The notes under the pieces were generated by a model. That model searched no databases. It was given only the letters and a program-made list of their open reading frames with translations, and had not been told where the DNA came from. Positions 20,759 through 31,068 of a DNA stretch of 64,000 nt are shown one piece after another. The stretch spans positions 233,086-297,085 of the forward strand of contig NZ_CAJPUY010000006.1 of the NCBI RefSeq assembly GCF_905397275.1. The letters run 5' to 3'. The translations under genes and the position numbers were made by a program. Source of the DNA: Cupriavidus yeoncheonensis (GTDB taxonomy: Bacteria; Pseudomonadota; Gammaproteobacteria; Burkholderiales; Burkholderiaceae). Numbering within the stretch: position 1 is the stretch's first letter; every line of letters starts with the position of its first letter.

Positions 20759-21141
20759 GGGCGATGCGAGGATTTCAGTTAGCAGGCAGATCGGACTGCC
20801 CAGCCCGGAAACGAAGTGGGGCCGGGTTGCGGCCAGGCCATGGTTTAACAGGCGTTCGGCCATTATAGAGCAGCGTCTCTCCTGTTCTTGTGCAATGCAA
20901 CGCCGGTCCCCGTATGGCACCGGTCGGTGCTCGTGCCGCCACACCTGGGTAGGGCGGGCGCACCGGAGTCACCACCAGCTATGTCTTGGAGAGCATACAC
21001 CGTGCTGCGCCAGTTGCGAAACACTTGCGTCCAGGGCTTGCGCGAGACGGAAGCAACAGATGCAAAAAAGCCGCGCTACATGGCGCGGCTTGCTTTTATC
21101 AGTCCAGTTTCAGCGGCCAGCCTTGCAACCGGCAGGCTTGA
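20759..21141. other. Non-coding stretch between hpf and ptsN
   Basis: This 383-base stretch holds a minus-strand terminator for hpf (about 21066-21098: GCCGCGC-TACAT-GGCGCGGC flanked by an A-run that reads as T on the minus strand) and presumably a ptsN promoter. I see no gene on either strand. Confidence 0.6.
21066..21098. terminator. Intrinsic terminator downstream of hpf
   Basis: AAAAAAGCCGCGC-TACAT-GGCGCGGCTTGCTTTT forms a 7-8 bp GC stem with a T-rich tail in both directions; on the minus strand it follows the hpf stop by about 45 bases. Confidence 0.75.
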
Positions 21142-21492
21142 TCATTGCTGTAGTTGTGATTCGGCCATCTGGTACTTGACCGCCTCGCGGTCGTGGCCTT
21201 GCACGCGATCCTTGTAACGAAGCACCTGACGGTCCAGCTTGTCGACGAGTGCGTCGATTGCCGCATATAGGTCTTCGTGGTGGGCTTCAACAAAGATGTC
21301 CTTGCCCCGGAGGTGCAGATTGATTTCCGCGTACTGCCGCCTGTCCTTTTCCTTATGATTGTCGACTGAGAGTAGCACGCTGACGCCAATGACTTGATCG
21401 AAATGCCTGACGATACGCTCCAGCTTCGTTTCCACGTACTCACGCAGAGGCGGCGTGATGTCCAGGTGGTGTCCACTGATCTTGAAGTTCAT
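21142..21492 (-). CDS. hpf: Ribosome hibernation promoting factor (short form)
   Basis: Binds the 30S subunit in stationary phase and favours 100S ribosome dimers. The 116-residue protein has the S30AE fold, [40 protein letters not shown] and [20 protein letters not shown], without the long C-terminal dimerisation domain. AGAAGGAGAAGC is a strong Shine-Dalgarno sequence before ATG 21492. It follows rpoN directly (49 bases), the common arrangement in proteobacteria. Confidence 0.94.
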   Translation of the reverse strand: MNFKISGHHLDITPPLREYVETKLERIVRHFDQVIGVSVLLSVDNHKEKDRRQYAEINLHLRGKDIFVEAHHEDLYAAIDALVDKLDRQVLRYKDRVQGHDREAVKYQMAESQLQQ

Positions 21493-21541
21493 AGCGCTTC
21501 TCCTTCTGAAAGAGCTGCACCAGGCAGGCGGTGCAACTCGG

Positions 21542-23023
21542 CTACAAAGTCTTGCGGAGATTGACAGCAGGGATCTTCAGGGCTTCGCGATACTTGGCGA
21601 CGGTACGGCGCGCGACAACGAAGCCTTGTTCACCGAGCAATTCGGCAATTCGGCTGTCGGAAAGAGGGCTCCTCGGGTCTTCGGCTCCTATAAGTTGCTT
21701 GATCAAGGCGCGGATCGCCGTTGATGAAGCCGCCCCACCGGTTTCGGTGGAAACGTGGCTGCCAAAAAAGTACTTCAGTTCGAAAGTACCCATCGGCGTT
21801 GCCATATATTTATTGGTCGTCACCCGGGATATGGTTGACTCGTGTAATCCCAGTGTATCGGCAATCTCCCGCAAAACCAAGGGGCGCATCGCGATTTCGC
21901 CGTGCGTGAAGAAGTTCTTCTGACGCTCGACAATCGCCTGCGAAACTCGCAGGATCGTGTCGAACCTTTGCTGGATATTCTTGATCAGCCAGCGCGCTTC
22001 CTGCAGCTTTTGCTGCAGGCCCGCGGCGCCGGATTCCCCCTTGGCACCGCGGAGGATCTGCGCGTACATGTCGTTGATGCGCAGGCGCGGCATCACGTCG
22101 GGGTTGAGCTGCGCGAGCCAGCCACCGCCGCCCTTGCGCACGAATACGTCCGGCACCACGAAGTCGGCTTCAGGGCGGCTGTATGCGTGGCCTGGGTAGG
22201 GCGCGAGCGAGCGGATCAGTTCATGCGCGGCCTTTAGCGCCGCTTCGTCCACCTGCAGTGCTTTTTTCAGGCGCGTGTAATCGCGCACGGCAAGCAGTTC
22301 CAGGTGGTGGTTGACGATCGACAATGCCAGCTCGCGCTGCGGGTGCTGCAGCCGGCGCAATTGCAGGCTCAGGCATTCGGCAGCATTGCGCGCGCCCACG
22401 CCGGGCGGGTCGAAGCTTTGCAGCAGCGTGAGGATCGCGTGCACTTCGTCGAGTTCGAATTCGAGTTCCTCTGGCAACTCGGTGCAGATCTCTTCGAGCG
22501 ACGCGCTCAGGTAGCCATCGTCGTCGAGCGATTCGATCAGGAAGATCGCAAGCCCCTTGTCGCGCGTCGAGATCTTCAGTGGCGCGAGCTGCTCCATCAG
22601 GTGTTCGCGCAGGGTGGGCTCGGCATCGCGAAGCTGCATGGGCGTCTTCTCGTCGTCCTCGCCCTGCGGGCGCCGCGCGAAATCGTCCAGGCTCCAGTCG
22701 CTGCTGTAATCGTCGCCACCGCTGTCGCCGCCGTAGCCTTCTTCCTCGCTGCCCCCGCTGCTGGCGTTCGCCTCGCCATTGCCTTGCGGCTCGGCAGGTG
22801 CGGGTGCCGGTGCGCTCTGCAGATTGACCGAGCCATCGGCACCCACGCGCAGCGGGCTTTCGATCCAGTCGTTCTCGCGCTCCAGCAGCGGGTTTTCCGT
22901 CAGTGCCTGCTCGACTTCCTGCTGCAGCTCCAGCGTGGAAAGTTGCAGCAGCCGGATCGACTGCTGCAGTTGCGGCGTGAGTGCCAGATGCTGGGAGAGA
23001 CGGAGCTGTAGCGACGGTTTCAT
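21542..23023 (-). CDS. rpoN: RNA polymerase sigma-54 factor
   Basis: Alternative sigma factor for -24/-12 promoters that need enhancer-binding proteins. The 493-residue protein has the Gln/Leu-rich region I ([20 protein letters not shown]), an acidic region II (about residues 60-125), the core-binding domain, the HTH ([20 protein letters not shown]) and the C-terminal RpoN box [12 protein letters not shown]. The gene lies between lptB and hpf, the standard order. Confidence 0.97.
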   Translation of the reverse strand: MKPSLQLRLSQHLALTPQLQQSIRLLQLSTLELQQEVEQALTENPLLERENDWIESPLRVGADGSVNLQSAPAPAPAEPQGNGEANASSGGSEEEGYGGDSGGDDYSSDWSLDDFARRPQGEDDEKTPMQLRDAEPTLREHLMEQLAPLKISTRDKGLAIFLIESLDDDGYLSASLEEICTELPEELEFELDEVHAILTLLQSFDPPGVGARNAAECLSLQLRRLQHPQRELALSIVNHHLELLAVRDYTRLKKALQVDEAALKAAHELIRSLAPYPGHAYSRPEADFVVPDVFVRKGGGGWLAQLNPDVMPRLRINDMYAQILRGAKGESGAAGLQQKLQEARWLIKNIQQRFDTILRVSQAIVERQKNFFTHGEIAMRPLVLREIADTLGLHESTISRVTTNKYMATPMGTFELKYFFGSHVSTETGGAASSTAIRALIKQLIGAEDPRSPLSDSRIAELLGEQGFVVARRTVAKYREALKIPAVNLRKTL

Positions 23024-23122
23024 GCGACCTATTCTATGCGCATCTTTCCGATGTTGGAACGGAAATTGCTATCGCTGTTGCTGCCTGATCGTTTCCACCG
23101 AGGGCAGCTGTCGCTCACGGCC

Positions 23123-23923
23123 TCACATGCGGAAGTTCTCGCCCAGGTAGACGCGGCGGACCGACTCGTTGGCGATGATCTCTTCGGGCTGGCCCGACGC
23201 GAGTACGGTGCCTTCGCTGATGATGTACGCGTGGTCGCAGATGCCAAGCGTCTCGCGCACGTTGTGGTCGGTGATGAGCACGCCGATGTTGCGCGCCTTC
23301 AGGAAGCTGACGATGCGCTGGATCTCGCCGACGGCGATCGGGTCCACGCCGGCGAACGGTTCGTCGAGCAGGATGAAGCGTGGCGACGACGCCAGTGCGC
23401 GCGCGATCTCCACGCGGCGGCGCTCGCCGCCCGACAGCGACAGCGCAGGGTTGTTGCGCAGGTGGGCGATCTGCAGGTCGTCCAGCAGCGTGTCAAGGCG
23501 GCTGTCGATCTCGGCCTTGGGCAGCGGCTTACCTTTTTCGAGCTGCAACTCCAGCACCGCGCGGATGTTCTCTTCCACATTGAGCTTGCGGAACACCGAC
23601 GCTTCCTGCGGCAGGTAGGACAGGCCCATGCGCGCGCGCTCGTGGATGGCCAGGCCGCTGATGTGCTGGCCGTCGAGCACGATATCGCCCTCGTCCAGCG
23701 CCACCAGGCCCACGATCATGTAGAACGAGGTGGTCTTGCCCGCGCCATTCGGGCCGAGCAGGCCCACCACCTCGCCGCTTTTCACCTCGAGCGACACGTC
23801 CTTGACCACCGTGCGCGACCCGTAGCGCTTCTTCAGGTGGCGCACGACCATCGTGCTGCTGTCGGCACGGGCGTCGGTGGCGGCGGAAGCGGTGGTGGGG
23901 GCGAGCATTGCGGTATCGGTCAT
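23123..23923 (-). CDS. lptB: LPS export ABC transporter ATP-binding protein
   Basis: ATPase of the LptB2FGC complex that extracts LPS from the inner membrane. The 266-residue protein contains Walker [12 protein letters not shown], the Q-loop YLPQEASVF, signature [15 protein letters not shown] and Walker [14 protein letters not shown], with H-loop [11 protein letters not shown] start at ATG 23923 (MTDTAMLAP); the frame extends to TTG 23956, which overlaps the lptA stop as TTGA and could be the true, translation-coupled start. Operon with lptA and lptC. Confidence 0.95.
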   Translation of the reverse strand: MTDTAMLAPTTASAATDARADSSTMVVRHLKKRYGSRTVVKDVSLEVKSGEVVGLLGPNGAGKTTSFYMIVGLVALDEGDIVLDGQHISGLAIHERARMGLSYLPQEASVFRKLNVEENIRAVLELQLEKGKPLPKAEIDSRLDTLLDDLQIAHLRNNPALSLSGGERRRVEIARALASSPRFILLDEPFAGVDPIAVGEIQRIVSFLKARNIGVLITDHNVRETLGICDHAYIISEGTVLASGQPEEIIANESVRRVYLGENFRM

Positions 23924-23952
23924 GGTGGCGGTGATGCGCTCGGGCGCGTGAT

Positions 23953-24603
23953 TCAAGGCTTGCTGGACGGCGCGGGCGCCGGCTTCAGGTCGAGGGGCGG
24001 GGCAGCGGCCGCACCGCTTGCCTCCCGGCGCGGCGAAAGCACCGCGCGCACGCGTCCCGACGGGTTACCGGCCGAAGTGTTGTCGCCACCGCCGGCCGCT
24101 GTGTAGAACTCGTTGCGGCTGTCGTAGGTCAGCACCGCGCCGCGGATCTCGTCGACCAGCTTGGCACCCTGCAGCCGCGCCATGCGGGCGTGGCCGATCA
24201 GCTTGGACATTTCCTGCTTGCCGTCGTATTCGATGCGGTCGCCCCAGCCGTCGATATATTCGTCCACGCCGTCACGCTTCTGGCGGATATAGGCCTGCTT
24301 GCCGCCCTTGGCCGTCGCCACCGCGTACTGGTAGCCCTCGGGGTCGGTGCGGATCTCGGCCGCGTCCGACTTCAGCACCATGGTGCCCTTGGTCAGGACC
24401 ACGTTGCCGGTCAGCGTGTAGATCTGCTTGACGTCGTCGTAGCTGGCGTTGTCGGCTTCCAGGACCAGCGGCTTGTCCTTGTCCGCGCGTTCGGCATGGG
24501 CACCCAGCGGCGCCAGCGCCGATAGCGCCAAGAGCGCGGTGGCCACGGCCAGCAGCAGCGGGGCGGCGCGCCGGCGGGACAGGGTCGTCAGGGAAGCAAT
24601 CAT
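23953..24603 (-). CDS. lptA: Periplasmic LPS transport protein LptA
   Basis: Forms the beta-jellyroll bridge that carries LPS across the periplasm. The 216-residue protein has a signal peptide ([20 protein letters not shown] then AHA), the OstA-like domain with [20 protein letters not shown] and [19 protein letters not shown], and a low-complexity Ala/Pro C-terminus beyond about residue 185 that is probably disordered. Its stop overlaps or abuts lptB. Confidence 0.92.
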   Translation of the reverse strand: MIASLTTLSRRRAAPLLLAVATALLALSALAPLGAHAERADKDKPLVLEADNASYDDVKQIYTLTGNVVLTKGTMVLKSDAAEIRTDPEGYQYAVATAKGGKQAYIRQKRDGVDEYIDGWGDRIEYDGKQEMSKLIGHARMARLQGAKLVDEIRGAVLTYDSRNEFYTAAGGGDNTSAGNPSGRVRAVLSPRREASGAAAAPPLDLKPAPAPSSKP

Positions 24604-24690
24604 GTTGGCAAGGGTCGGAGGAAGGCGGAAGCTCGGGCGCGATGCCCAGATCCGCGGTGCCGCCCCGTCGCGCGCGGGCGGCTGTTGTTG

Positions 24691-25317
24691 TCAGGATCCC
24701 GGAGTCCGGGTGGGCGCACCGGTGATGATGGTGCCGCGTACGTTGCCCAGCAATTGTACTTCGCGGGTAACGTTGTTGAAGATCAGCCCGTTGGCGGTCA
24801 TGACCGACGGGCCGCGCGTGAGCTTCACGGCCTTGTCGGTCTTGACGATGTCGTCATTGACCAGGACCTGGAAGTACTCCGACGCGGCCGTCATCAGCGG
24901 GTCCTTGGCGGCATCGGCGCCCTTTTGCCGCTCGATGAAGCCGTTGCCGTACAGGTCGATGACGGAGCCTTCGGCATTCATGCGGCCGCGATCGGCGCGC
25001 GCAGTCACCGGCGGGCGCTCGGGCTGGTAGGCGCGCATGGCCGGACGGGCCACTTCGTAGGTCTGGTCGTCGCCGAAGTGGACCATCTTGTCGCCGGTGA
25101 AGCGCATCTTGGTGCTGCCGTCCTGTGCGAGCTCGGTGGCAGAGAAGCGTTCCATGTAGTAGTCGGGCTCGTGCTTGCGTACGATCGGCGCCGTGGTGCC
25201 TTCCTGCTGCGTATTGATCTGCACCAGCCAGAACGTGCTGCCGGCCACCACTGCCATCAGCAGCAGCGGCAGCAGCCGCAAGACGATCCCGGTGAGGGAG
25301 GACAGGAGAGCCTGCAT
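24691..25317 (-). CDS. lptC: LPS export system protein LptC
   Basis: Single-pass inner-membrane member of the LPS export complex. The 208-residue protein has one N-terminal membrane segment (GIVLRLLPLLLMAVVAGSTF) and a periplasmic beta-jellyroll (PDYYMERFSATELAQDGSTK, FTGDKMVHFGDDQTYEVARP). The gene begins only 25 bases after the kdsD stop; the kdsC gene that normally stands between kdsD and lptC in this order is not present. Confidence 0.9.
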   Translation of the reverse strand: MQALLSSLTGIVLRLLPLLLMAVVAGSTFWLVQINTQQEGTTAPIVRKHEPDYYMERFSATELAQDGSTKMRFTGDKMVHFGDDQTYEVARPAMRAYQPERPPVTARADRGRMNAEGSVIDLYGNGFIERQKGADAAKDPLMTAASEYFQVLVNDDIVKTDKAVKLTRGPSVMTANGLIFNNVTREVQLLGNVRGTIITGAPTRTPGS

Positions 25318-25342
25318 GGTCTCGTTGCGTGCGCGCCGCGGT

Positions 25343-26326
25343 TCAGATGACCTTGGCCCGGGTCAGGTCGTGGATGTGCAGCGCGCCCACCAGGCGCCCG
25401 TCATGGTCGACCACCAGCAACTGGTTGATGCGGTTGGCTTCCATGACCTGCACGGCTTCGACGGCGAGCTGGTCTTCATGGACCACGTGCGGGTTCCGGT
25501 GCATCACGTCGCCGATCGGCACGGTCCTCCAGTCGCGCGGCGTTTCCAGCAGGCGGCGCAGGTCGCCGTCGGTGAACACGCCAATGGCAACGCCGTCCGG
25601 GTCGACCACCGCGGTCATGGCCATGCCCTTGCGCGTGATTTCCATCAGGGCCTGGGCCAGCGGCGTGTTCTCGCGGACTTCAGGCACGGCATTGCCGCTG
25701 CGCATGACGTCGCGCACGTGGGTCAGCAGCTTGCGCCCGAGCGCGCCGCCCGGGTGCGAGCGGGCAAAGTCTTCTTCACCGAAGCCGCGCGCATCGAGCA
25801 CCGCCACCGCCAGCGCGTCGCCAAGCGCCAGCGCCGCGGTGGTGCTGGCCGTCGGCGCCAGGTTCAGCGGGCAGGCTTCCTTTTCGACGCCGGCATCCAG
25901 ATGGGCGTCGGCCAGCTTGGCAAGGTTCGATTCCGGGTTGCCGGTGATCGAGATCAGGCGGGCGCCGATGCGCTTGACGATCGGGACGATCGACAGCAGC
26001 TCGCCGGTCTCGCCGGAATTGGAGAAGGCGATCAGCACGTCGTCGCGCGTGACCATGCCGAGGTCGCCGTGGCTGGCCTCGGCCGGGTGCACGAAGAAGG
26101 CCGGGGTGCCGGTGGAGGCCAGCGTGGCGGCCATCTTGCGGCCGATATGGCCCGACTTGCCGATGCCCGACACCACGACGCGTCCGCTGCACTGGAGGAC
26201 GAGCTGCACGGCGTGCGCAAAGTCGGCGGTCAGGCGCCCGGAAAGCGCGGCGACCGCGTCGGCTTCAATCTGGAGGGTACTGCGGGCGAGCCTGAGTGCT
26301 CGATCCGCATCGAAATTGGCTATCAT
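25343..26326 (-). CDS. kdsD: Arabinose-5-phosphate isomerase (KpsF/GutQ family)
   Basis: Converts ribulose 5-phosphate to arabinose 5-phosphate, the first step of KDO synthesis for LPS. The 327-residue protein has a SIS domain (VVVSGIGKSGHIGRKMAATL, PAEASHGDLGMVTRDDV, FSNSGETGELLSIVP) and two CBS domains at the C-terminus (PLAQALMEITRKGMAMTAVV; VEAVQVMEANRINQLLVVDH). The start is ATG 26326 (MIANFDADRAL); 73 upstream in-frame codons overlap the divergent antiporter region and show no homology. First gene of the LPS-transport operon. Confidence 0.93.
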   Translation of the reverse strand: MIANFDADRALRLARSTLQIEADAVAALSGRLTADFAHAVQLVLQCSGRVVVSGIGKSGHIGRKMAATLASTGTPAFFVHPAEASHGDLGMVTRDDVLIAFSNSGETGELLSIVPIVKRIGARLISITGNPESNLAKLADAHLDAGVEKEACPLNLAPTASTTAALALGDALAVAVLDARGFGEEDFARSHPGGALGRKLLTHVRDVMRSGNAVPEVRENTPLAQALMEITRKGMAMTAVVDPDGVAIGVFTDGDLRRLLETPRDWRTVPIGDVMHRNPHVVHEDQLAVEAVQVMEANRINQLLVVDHDGRLVGALHIHDLTRAKVI

Positions 26327-26456
26327 GGCGACGAAGTATACCAACGAATGCGGCGACGCCCGGGCCGTCCCGGCGAGCGCCGCGCTTGCCGTGTTCCGCC
26401 GGCAGGGCGCCCGGGGCACAGCCGGCCAGCCCTGTCGGTTCATCCTGAGCGTCTTG

Positions 26457-28436
26457 ATGCATTCTCCGCTGGAACTGACCCTGGTGCTGCTGGCTGCCGC
26501 CGTATTCGGCGTGGTCGCGTTCCGCATGCTGCAGCTGCCGCCCATCCTCGGTTATCTGGCGGTCGGCATCCTGATCGGCCCGCATGCGCTGGGCCTCGCC
26601 AGCGACACGGCCCAGACCAAGTACCTGGCCGAGTTCGGCGTGGTTTTCCTGATGTTCTCGATCGGCCTGGAGTTCAGCCTCAGCAAGCTGCGCGCCATGA
26701 AACGGCTCGTGTTCGGGCTGGGCGGCTCCCAGGTGGTGCTGTCGATGCTGGCCGTGGTGCCGGCGAGCTGGATGTTCAACTGGCTGTTTCCCTTGTCGTG
26801 GCAGGCGTCGGTGGCGCTCGGCGGGGCCCTGGCCATGTCGTCCACGGCCATCGTCTCGAAGATGCTGTCCGAGCGCGTGGAGCTGGAAAGCGAGCACGGC
26901 CGCAACATCATCAGCGTGCTGCTGTTCCAGGACCTGGCCGTGGTGCCGCTGCTGATTGTGATCCCGGCGCTGTCGCGCGACCCGGGCGACCTGATGGCGG
27001 CGCTGGGCATGGCCACGGCCAAGATCGCCGTGGCACTGGGCGTGATCTTCTTCCTCGGCCAGCGCTTGATGAGCCGCTGGTTCCACGTGGTGGCGGCGCG
27101 GCGCTCGCAGGAACTGTTCATGCTGAACCTGCTGCTGGTCACGCTCGGCATGGCCGCGCTGACCGAGCGGCTGGGGCTGTCGATGGCGCTGGGCGCGTTC
27201 ATGGCCGGCATGCTGATCTCGGAAACGCCTTACCGGCACCAGGTGGAAGAGGACATCAAGCCCTTCCGCGATGTGCTGCTCGGGCTGTTCTTCGTCACCA
27301 TCGGCATGCTGCTCAATATCCAGGTGGTGCTGGAGCACGCATGGCTGGTGCTGGTGCTGCTGGCGGTACCGATCCTGTTCAAGCTGGTGCTGATCGCCGT
27401 GCTGGCAAGACTATTCGGCTCGCGCCAGGGGGTGGCGATCCGTACCGGCCTGGGGCTGGCGCAGGCCGGCGAGTTCGGCTTCGTGCTGCTCAACCAGATC
27501 GACGGGCTGAACCTCGTGGACCCGGTGCTGATCCAGGTGATCCTGGCGTCGATGCTGCTGTCGATGCTGGCCGCGCCGTTCCTGATCCAGTACAGCGACG
27601 CCATCGTGCTGCGCTTTGCCGCGAACGAATGGCTGATGCAGTCGCTGAACATGACCCGCATCGCCGCGCAAAGCCTGCAGACGGAAAAGCACGCCATCAT
27701 CTGCGGCTTTGGGCGCAGTGGCCAGAACCTGGCCCATATGCTCGAGAGGGAGGGCATCACCTACGTGGCCCTCGACCTCGACCCGGATCGCGTGCGCGAA
27801 GCCGCGGCGGCCGGCGATACCGTGGTCTATGGCGATGCCGGCCGGCGCGAGGCGCTGATCGCCGCGGGCATCCACCGCGCCGCAGCGATCGTCGTGACGT
27901 ACGCCAACACGCCGTCCGCGCTCAAGGTGCTGCACCATGTGCAGGAACTGGCGCCGGCGCTGCCGGTGATCGTGCGCACCGTGGACGATTCGGAACTCGA
28001 CACGCTGCAGAAGGCCGGCGCCACCGAGGTGGTGCCGGAGATCATCGAGGGCAGCCTGATGCTCGCCTCGCATGCGCTGGTGCTGCTCGGGGTGCCCATG
28101 CGGCACGTGCTGCGCGGCGTGCAGGAAGCGCGCGACGCACGCTACAGCCTGCTGCGCGGCTACTTCCACGGCCGCGACGATGAGGAAGACATGGTCGAGC
28201 GCGACACGGTGCGCCTGCATTCGGTGTCGCTCGGGCCGGCCGCCACGTCGGTCGGCCGGCGCATCGGCGCGCTGGGGCTGGAGCGGATCGGGGCCGAGGT
28301 CACGGTCGTGCGCCGCCGGGGCATCCGCGCCTTTGATCCGGAGCCCGACACGATTCTCGAAGCGGGCGATATTGTCGTGCTGCGCGGCACGCCGGAGGCG
28401 CTTGAGGCGGCGGAGGCGCGAATCCTCAGCGACTGA
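26457..28436 (+). CDS. KefB/CPA2-family cation:proton antiporter with TrkA domains
   Basis: Monovalent cation:proton antiporter-2 family protein, 659 residues. The first about 385 residues form the Na/H-exchanger fold with 12-13 membrane segments starting at LELTLVLLAAAVFGVVAF and including ILGYLAVGILIGPHALGL and SMALGAFMAGMLISETPYRH. A Rossmann TrkA-N domain follows (IICGFGRSGQNLAHMLERE), then a TrkA-C domain (about residues 570-655, with RLHSVSLGPAATSVGRRIGA). The layout matches YbaL/KefB; potassium efflux gated by a nucleotide or thiol is the family role. It is divergent from kdsD (130 bases between starts) and convergent with the next gene. Confidence 0.9.
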   Translation: MHSPLELTLVLLAAAVFGVVAFRMLQLPPILGYLAVGILIGPHALGLASDTAQTKYLAEFGVVFLMFSIGLEFSLSKLRAMKRLVFGLGGSQVVLSMLAVVPASWMFNWLFPLSWQASVALGGALAMSSTAIVSKMLSERVELESEHGRNIISVLLFQDLAVVPLLIVIPALSRDPGDLMAALGMATAKIAVALGVIFFLGQRLMSRWFHVVAARRSQELFMLNLLLVTLGMAALTERLGLSMALGAFMAGMLISETPYRHQVEEDIKPFRDVLLGLFFVTIGMLLNIQVVLEHAWLVLVLLAVPILFKLVLIAVLARLFGSRQGVAIRTGLGLAQAGEFGFVLLNQIDGLNLVDPVLIQVILASMLLSMLAAPFLIQYSDAIVLRFAANEWLMQSLNMTRIAAQSLQTEKHAIICGFGRSGQNLAHMLEREGITYVALDLDPDRVREAAAAGDTVVYGDAGRREALIAAGIHRAAAIVVTYANTPSALKVLHHVQELAPALPVIVRTVDDSELDTLQKAGATEVVPEIIEGSLMLASHALVLLGVPMRHVLRGVQEARDARYSLLRGYFHGRDDEEDMVERDTVRLHSVSLGPAATSVGRRIGALGLERIGAEVTVVRRRGIRAFDPEPDTILEAGDIVVLRGTPEALEAAEARILSD

Positions 28437-28463
28437 GTGGGTTCCGGGGAGGCCGGCGCGCGT

Positions 28464-28847
28464 CTAATGAGCCGCTCCGACCGGCGCCTCCACCCATGAA
28501 GGCGGCAGGCTGTCGAGCACCGAGCGCGCGTCCAGCGAGCCGATCGGGACGCCGGTATCGGCCGGAATGCGTCCCTTGCCTTGCAGCATCAGGTAGCGCA
28601 GGCAGCACACGCGCAGGAATGACGAGAAATTGCCGGCCACGGCTTCATCGCCGCGGTGCGCGGTGAGTTCGTCGTGCAGCCGGGTGATGAGCTGGTTGAC
28701 GGTCATGCCGTCGCGCTGCGCCAGCTCGTCAAGCACTTCCCAGAAAAGGTTCTCGAGCCGGATGCTGGTGGCGACGCCATGCAGCCGCAGCGATCGCGCC
28801 TGGCACTCGTAGGACTGCGGGTTGGCGCGGATGAAGATCTCACACAT
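28464..28847 (-). CDS. Ribbon-helix-helix domain protein
   Basis: A 127-residue protein with an RHH_4-type DNA-binding fold: TSIRLENLFWEVLDELAQRD (ribbon plus first helix) and MTVNQLITRLHDELTAHRGD (second helix), then FLRVCCLRYLMLQ. It carries a Cys-containing N-terminal extension and a C-terminal tail ending VEAPVGAAH. Proteins of this kind are presumed regulators; a target is not evident. GGGAG precedes the ATG. It is convergent with the antiporter gene. Confidence 0.75.
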   Translation of the reverse strand: MCEIFIRANPQSYECQARSLRLHGVATSIRLENLFWEVLDELAQRDGMTVNQLITRLHDELTAHRGDEAVAGNFSSFLRVCCLRYLMLQGKGRIPADTGVPIGSLDARSVLDSLPPSWVEAPVGAAH

Positions 28848-28904
28848 CGTAACTCCCGTGCTGGCGGCGCCTGCCAGGGCCGGCTGCGCCGCGTTCGGAA
28901 GCCT

Positions 28905-29483
28905 CTAATGTACGATCCGCGTCCCCAGCACGGCAAGGAACTGGGCCAGCCACGCGGGATGTGCGGGCCACGCCGGCGCCGTCACGAGATTGCCGTCGGT
29001 GTGGGCCTGGTCGACGGGGATATCCGCATACTTGCCGCCGGCCAGCTTCACTTCCGGCGCGCAGGCGGGGTAGGCGGAGCAGGTGCGCCCTTCCAGCACG
29101 CCGGCGGCGGCCAGCAACTGGGCGCCGTGGCAGACCGCCGCAATGGGTTTGCTGGCGCCGGCGAAGTGCTGCACGATCTCCAGCACGCGCGCGTTCAGGC
29201 GCAGGTATTCCGGGGCGCGCCCGCCGGGGATGACCAGGGCGTCATAGGCGGCCGGGTCGATCTCGGCAAAGGTCGCATTGAGCGTGAAGTTGTGGCCGCG
29301 CTTCTCGGTGTAGGTCTGGTCGCCTTCGAAATCGTGGATGGCGGTGGCGCAACTGTCGCCGGCCTTCTTGTCCGGACATGCCGCGTGCACGGTGTGGCCC
29401 ACCATCTGCAGCGCCTGGAACGGGACCATCGTTTCATAGTCTTCGGCAAAGTCGCCCACCAGCATCAGAATCTTTTTTGCCAT
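28905..29483 (-). CDS. DJ-1/PfpI family protein
   Basis: A 192-residue class I glutamine-amidotransferase-like protein of the DJ-1/PfpI group. It starts [20 protein letters not shown], has the elbow acid region [15 protein letters not shown], and the nucleophilic cysteine in [14 protein letters not shown] followed by His. Members act as chaperone/glyoxalase or peptidase-like enzymes, so the activity cannot be named. GGAGACC precedes the ATG; it is divergent from apt. Confidence 0.87.
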   Translation of the reverse strand: MAKKILMLVGDFAEDYETMVPFQALQMVGHTVHAACPDKKAGDSCATAIHDFEGDQTYTEKRGHNFTLNATFAEIDPAAYDALVIPGGRAPEYLRLNARVLEIVQHFAGASKPIAAVCHGAQLLAAAGVLEGRTCSAYPACAPEVKLAGGKYADIPVDQAHTDGNLVTAPAWPAHPAWLAQFLAVLGTRIVH

Positions 29484-29666
29484 CGCGGTCTCCTGTATGG
29501 TTACGGGTGTTCGGCCGGCCCTGTCGGGCCCGGCACGGCACCGGCAGGGCCATTTTGCGTGCGGCCCGCGCGGACCGGGTGGTAACCCGTTACCACGGCC
29601 GCTGCCGGGCTGCCGGGGCCGGCGTTTCCGGCGCGCCCGTGGCGCAACCTACATTTCACCATTTCC

Positions 29667-30239
29667 ATGGCAGATTCCATCATCCAGTCCCCCGACCTCG
29701 GCGACGTCACAGGCTACCTGCGCGACCGCATCCGTACCGTGCCGGACTGGCCATTGCCCGGCGTGCAGTTCCGCGACATCACGCCGCTGCTGCAGAACCC
29801 CAAGACCCTGCGCGTGCTGATCGATGTCTTCGTGCACCGCTACATGGATGCGCAGCTCGACCTGGTTGCGGGCATCGACGCGCGCGGCTTCATCCTGGGT
29901 GCCATCGTCGCGTATGAACTGAACCTTGGCTTTGTGCCGATCCGCAAGAAAGGCAAGCTGCCGTTCCAGACCGTGGCCGAGGAATACGAGCTCGAATACG
30001 GCAGCGCCACGGTCGAGATCCACGCCGATGCCTGCAAGCCGGGCGACCGCGTGCTGCTGGTCGACGACCTGATCGCGACCGGCGGCACCATGATGGCCGG
30101 GCGCAAGCTGCTGGAGCGGCTGGGCGCCACGGTAGTGGAGGGCGCCGCGATCGTCGACCTGCCCGAACTGGGCGGCTCGCGCCTGCTGCAGAACGGCGGG
30201 CTGCCGCTGTTCACGGTGTGCCGGTTCGACGGCCATTGA
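29667..30239 (+). CDS. apt: Adenine phosphoribosyltransferase
   Basis: Purine salvage: adenine + PRPP to AMP + PPi. The 190-residue protein shows [24 protein letters not shown] N-terminus ([19 protein letters not shown]), [18 protein letters not shown] and the PRPP-binding [14 protein letters not shown]. Length and motifs are typical. A LysE-family gene follows 52 bases downstream on the same strand and may be co-transcribed. Confidence 0.95.
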   Translation: MADSIIQSPDLGDVTGYLRDRIRTVPDWPLPGVQFRDITPLLQNPKTLRVLIDVFVHRYMDAQLDLVAGIDARGFILGAIVAYELNLGFVPIRKKGKLPFQTVAEEYELEYGSATVEIHADACKPGDRVLLVDDLIATGGTMMAGRKLLERLGATVVEGAAIVDLPELGGSRLLQNGGLPLFTVCRFDGH

Positions 30240-30291
30240 CATGACCACGCGCTGACGCGCCAGCCGCCCGATCCATTCCGACGGAGACCCC

Positions 30292-30903
30292 ATGCCCGAC
30301 TTGCTGCTGTTCCTGGTGACCTCGATCGCCATCACCCTCGCCCCCGGGCCGGACAACCTGCAGGTGCTGGCGCGCGGCATGGCGCAGGGCCGGCGCGCGG
30401 GCGTGGTGGCCGCGCTCGGGTTTGCGGTTGGCTGCCTGTTCCACACGATGGTCGCCGCGGTCGGGCTGGCGGCGGTCCTGCGTTCGTCGCCGCTGGCGTT
30501 CCAGCTGATCAAGTATGCGGGGGCCGCCTACCTGATCTGGATCGGCATCCAGGCGCTGCGCGCGAAGGGCGGGCTCGCGCAGGGGGCCGACGTGGCCGCG
30601 GTGCCGCTTCGCAAGGTGTTCCGGCAGAGCGTGCTGGGCAATATGATGAACCCGAAGGTCACGCTGTTTTTCCTCGTGTTCCTGCCGCAGTTCGTGCATG
30701 CGGACGCCGCGCACCCGGCGCTGCAGTTCGTGCTGCTGGGCCTGGTGTTCATGCTTCAGACCGCCGTGGTGTTCTCGCTGTTCGGCCTGTGCGCGGGCTG
30801 GCTCGGCGCATGGCTGCGCCAGCGTCCGGCCACGGGACGCTGGCTTGACCGCGCGGCCGGCGCGATCTTCGTCGGCCTTGGCATCAAGGTCGCGCTGCCC
30901 TGA
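30292..30903 (+). CDS. LysE/RhtB-family amino-acid exporter
   Basis: A 203-residue inner-membrane protein with about six hydrophobic segments. It begins LLLFLVTSIAITLAPGPDNL, matching the LysE/RhtB signature (TPGPN/D), and continues with GRRAGVVAALGFAVGCLFH, LIKYAGAAYLIWIGIQALR and NMMNPKVTLFFLVFLPQFV. These exporters release amino acids or related small molecules; the substrate is not determinable. GGAGACC precedes the ATG. Confidence 0.88.
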   Translation: MPDLLLFLVTSIAITLAPGPDNLQVLARGMAQGRRAGVVAALGFAVGCLFHTMVAAVGLAAVLRSSPLAFQLIKYAGAAYLIWIGIQALRAKGGLAQGADVAAVPLRKVFRQSVLGNMMNPKVTLFFLVFLPQFVHADAAHPALQFVLLGLVFMLQTAVVFSLFGLCAGWLGAWLRQRPATGRWLDRAAGAIFVGLGIKVALP

Positions 30904-31068
30904 GCCGACGCTTTATCGATACATCCGGCGTGCGCCGGATGCGTGCGCCTCACGCCCCATGGCGTTGCCCCGGTCCCGTGACGCGCGCATAATGAGCCCT
31001 TGACAACAACATGATGACCGGGCGGAGCCTCCGAGCCGTAGCCGACACCGGTCACACAGGGGCGCACG

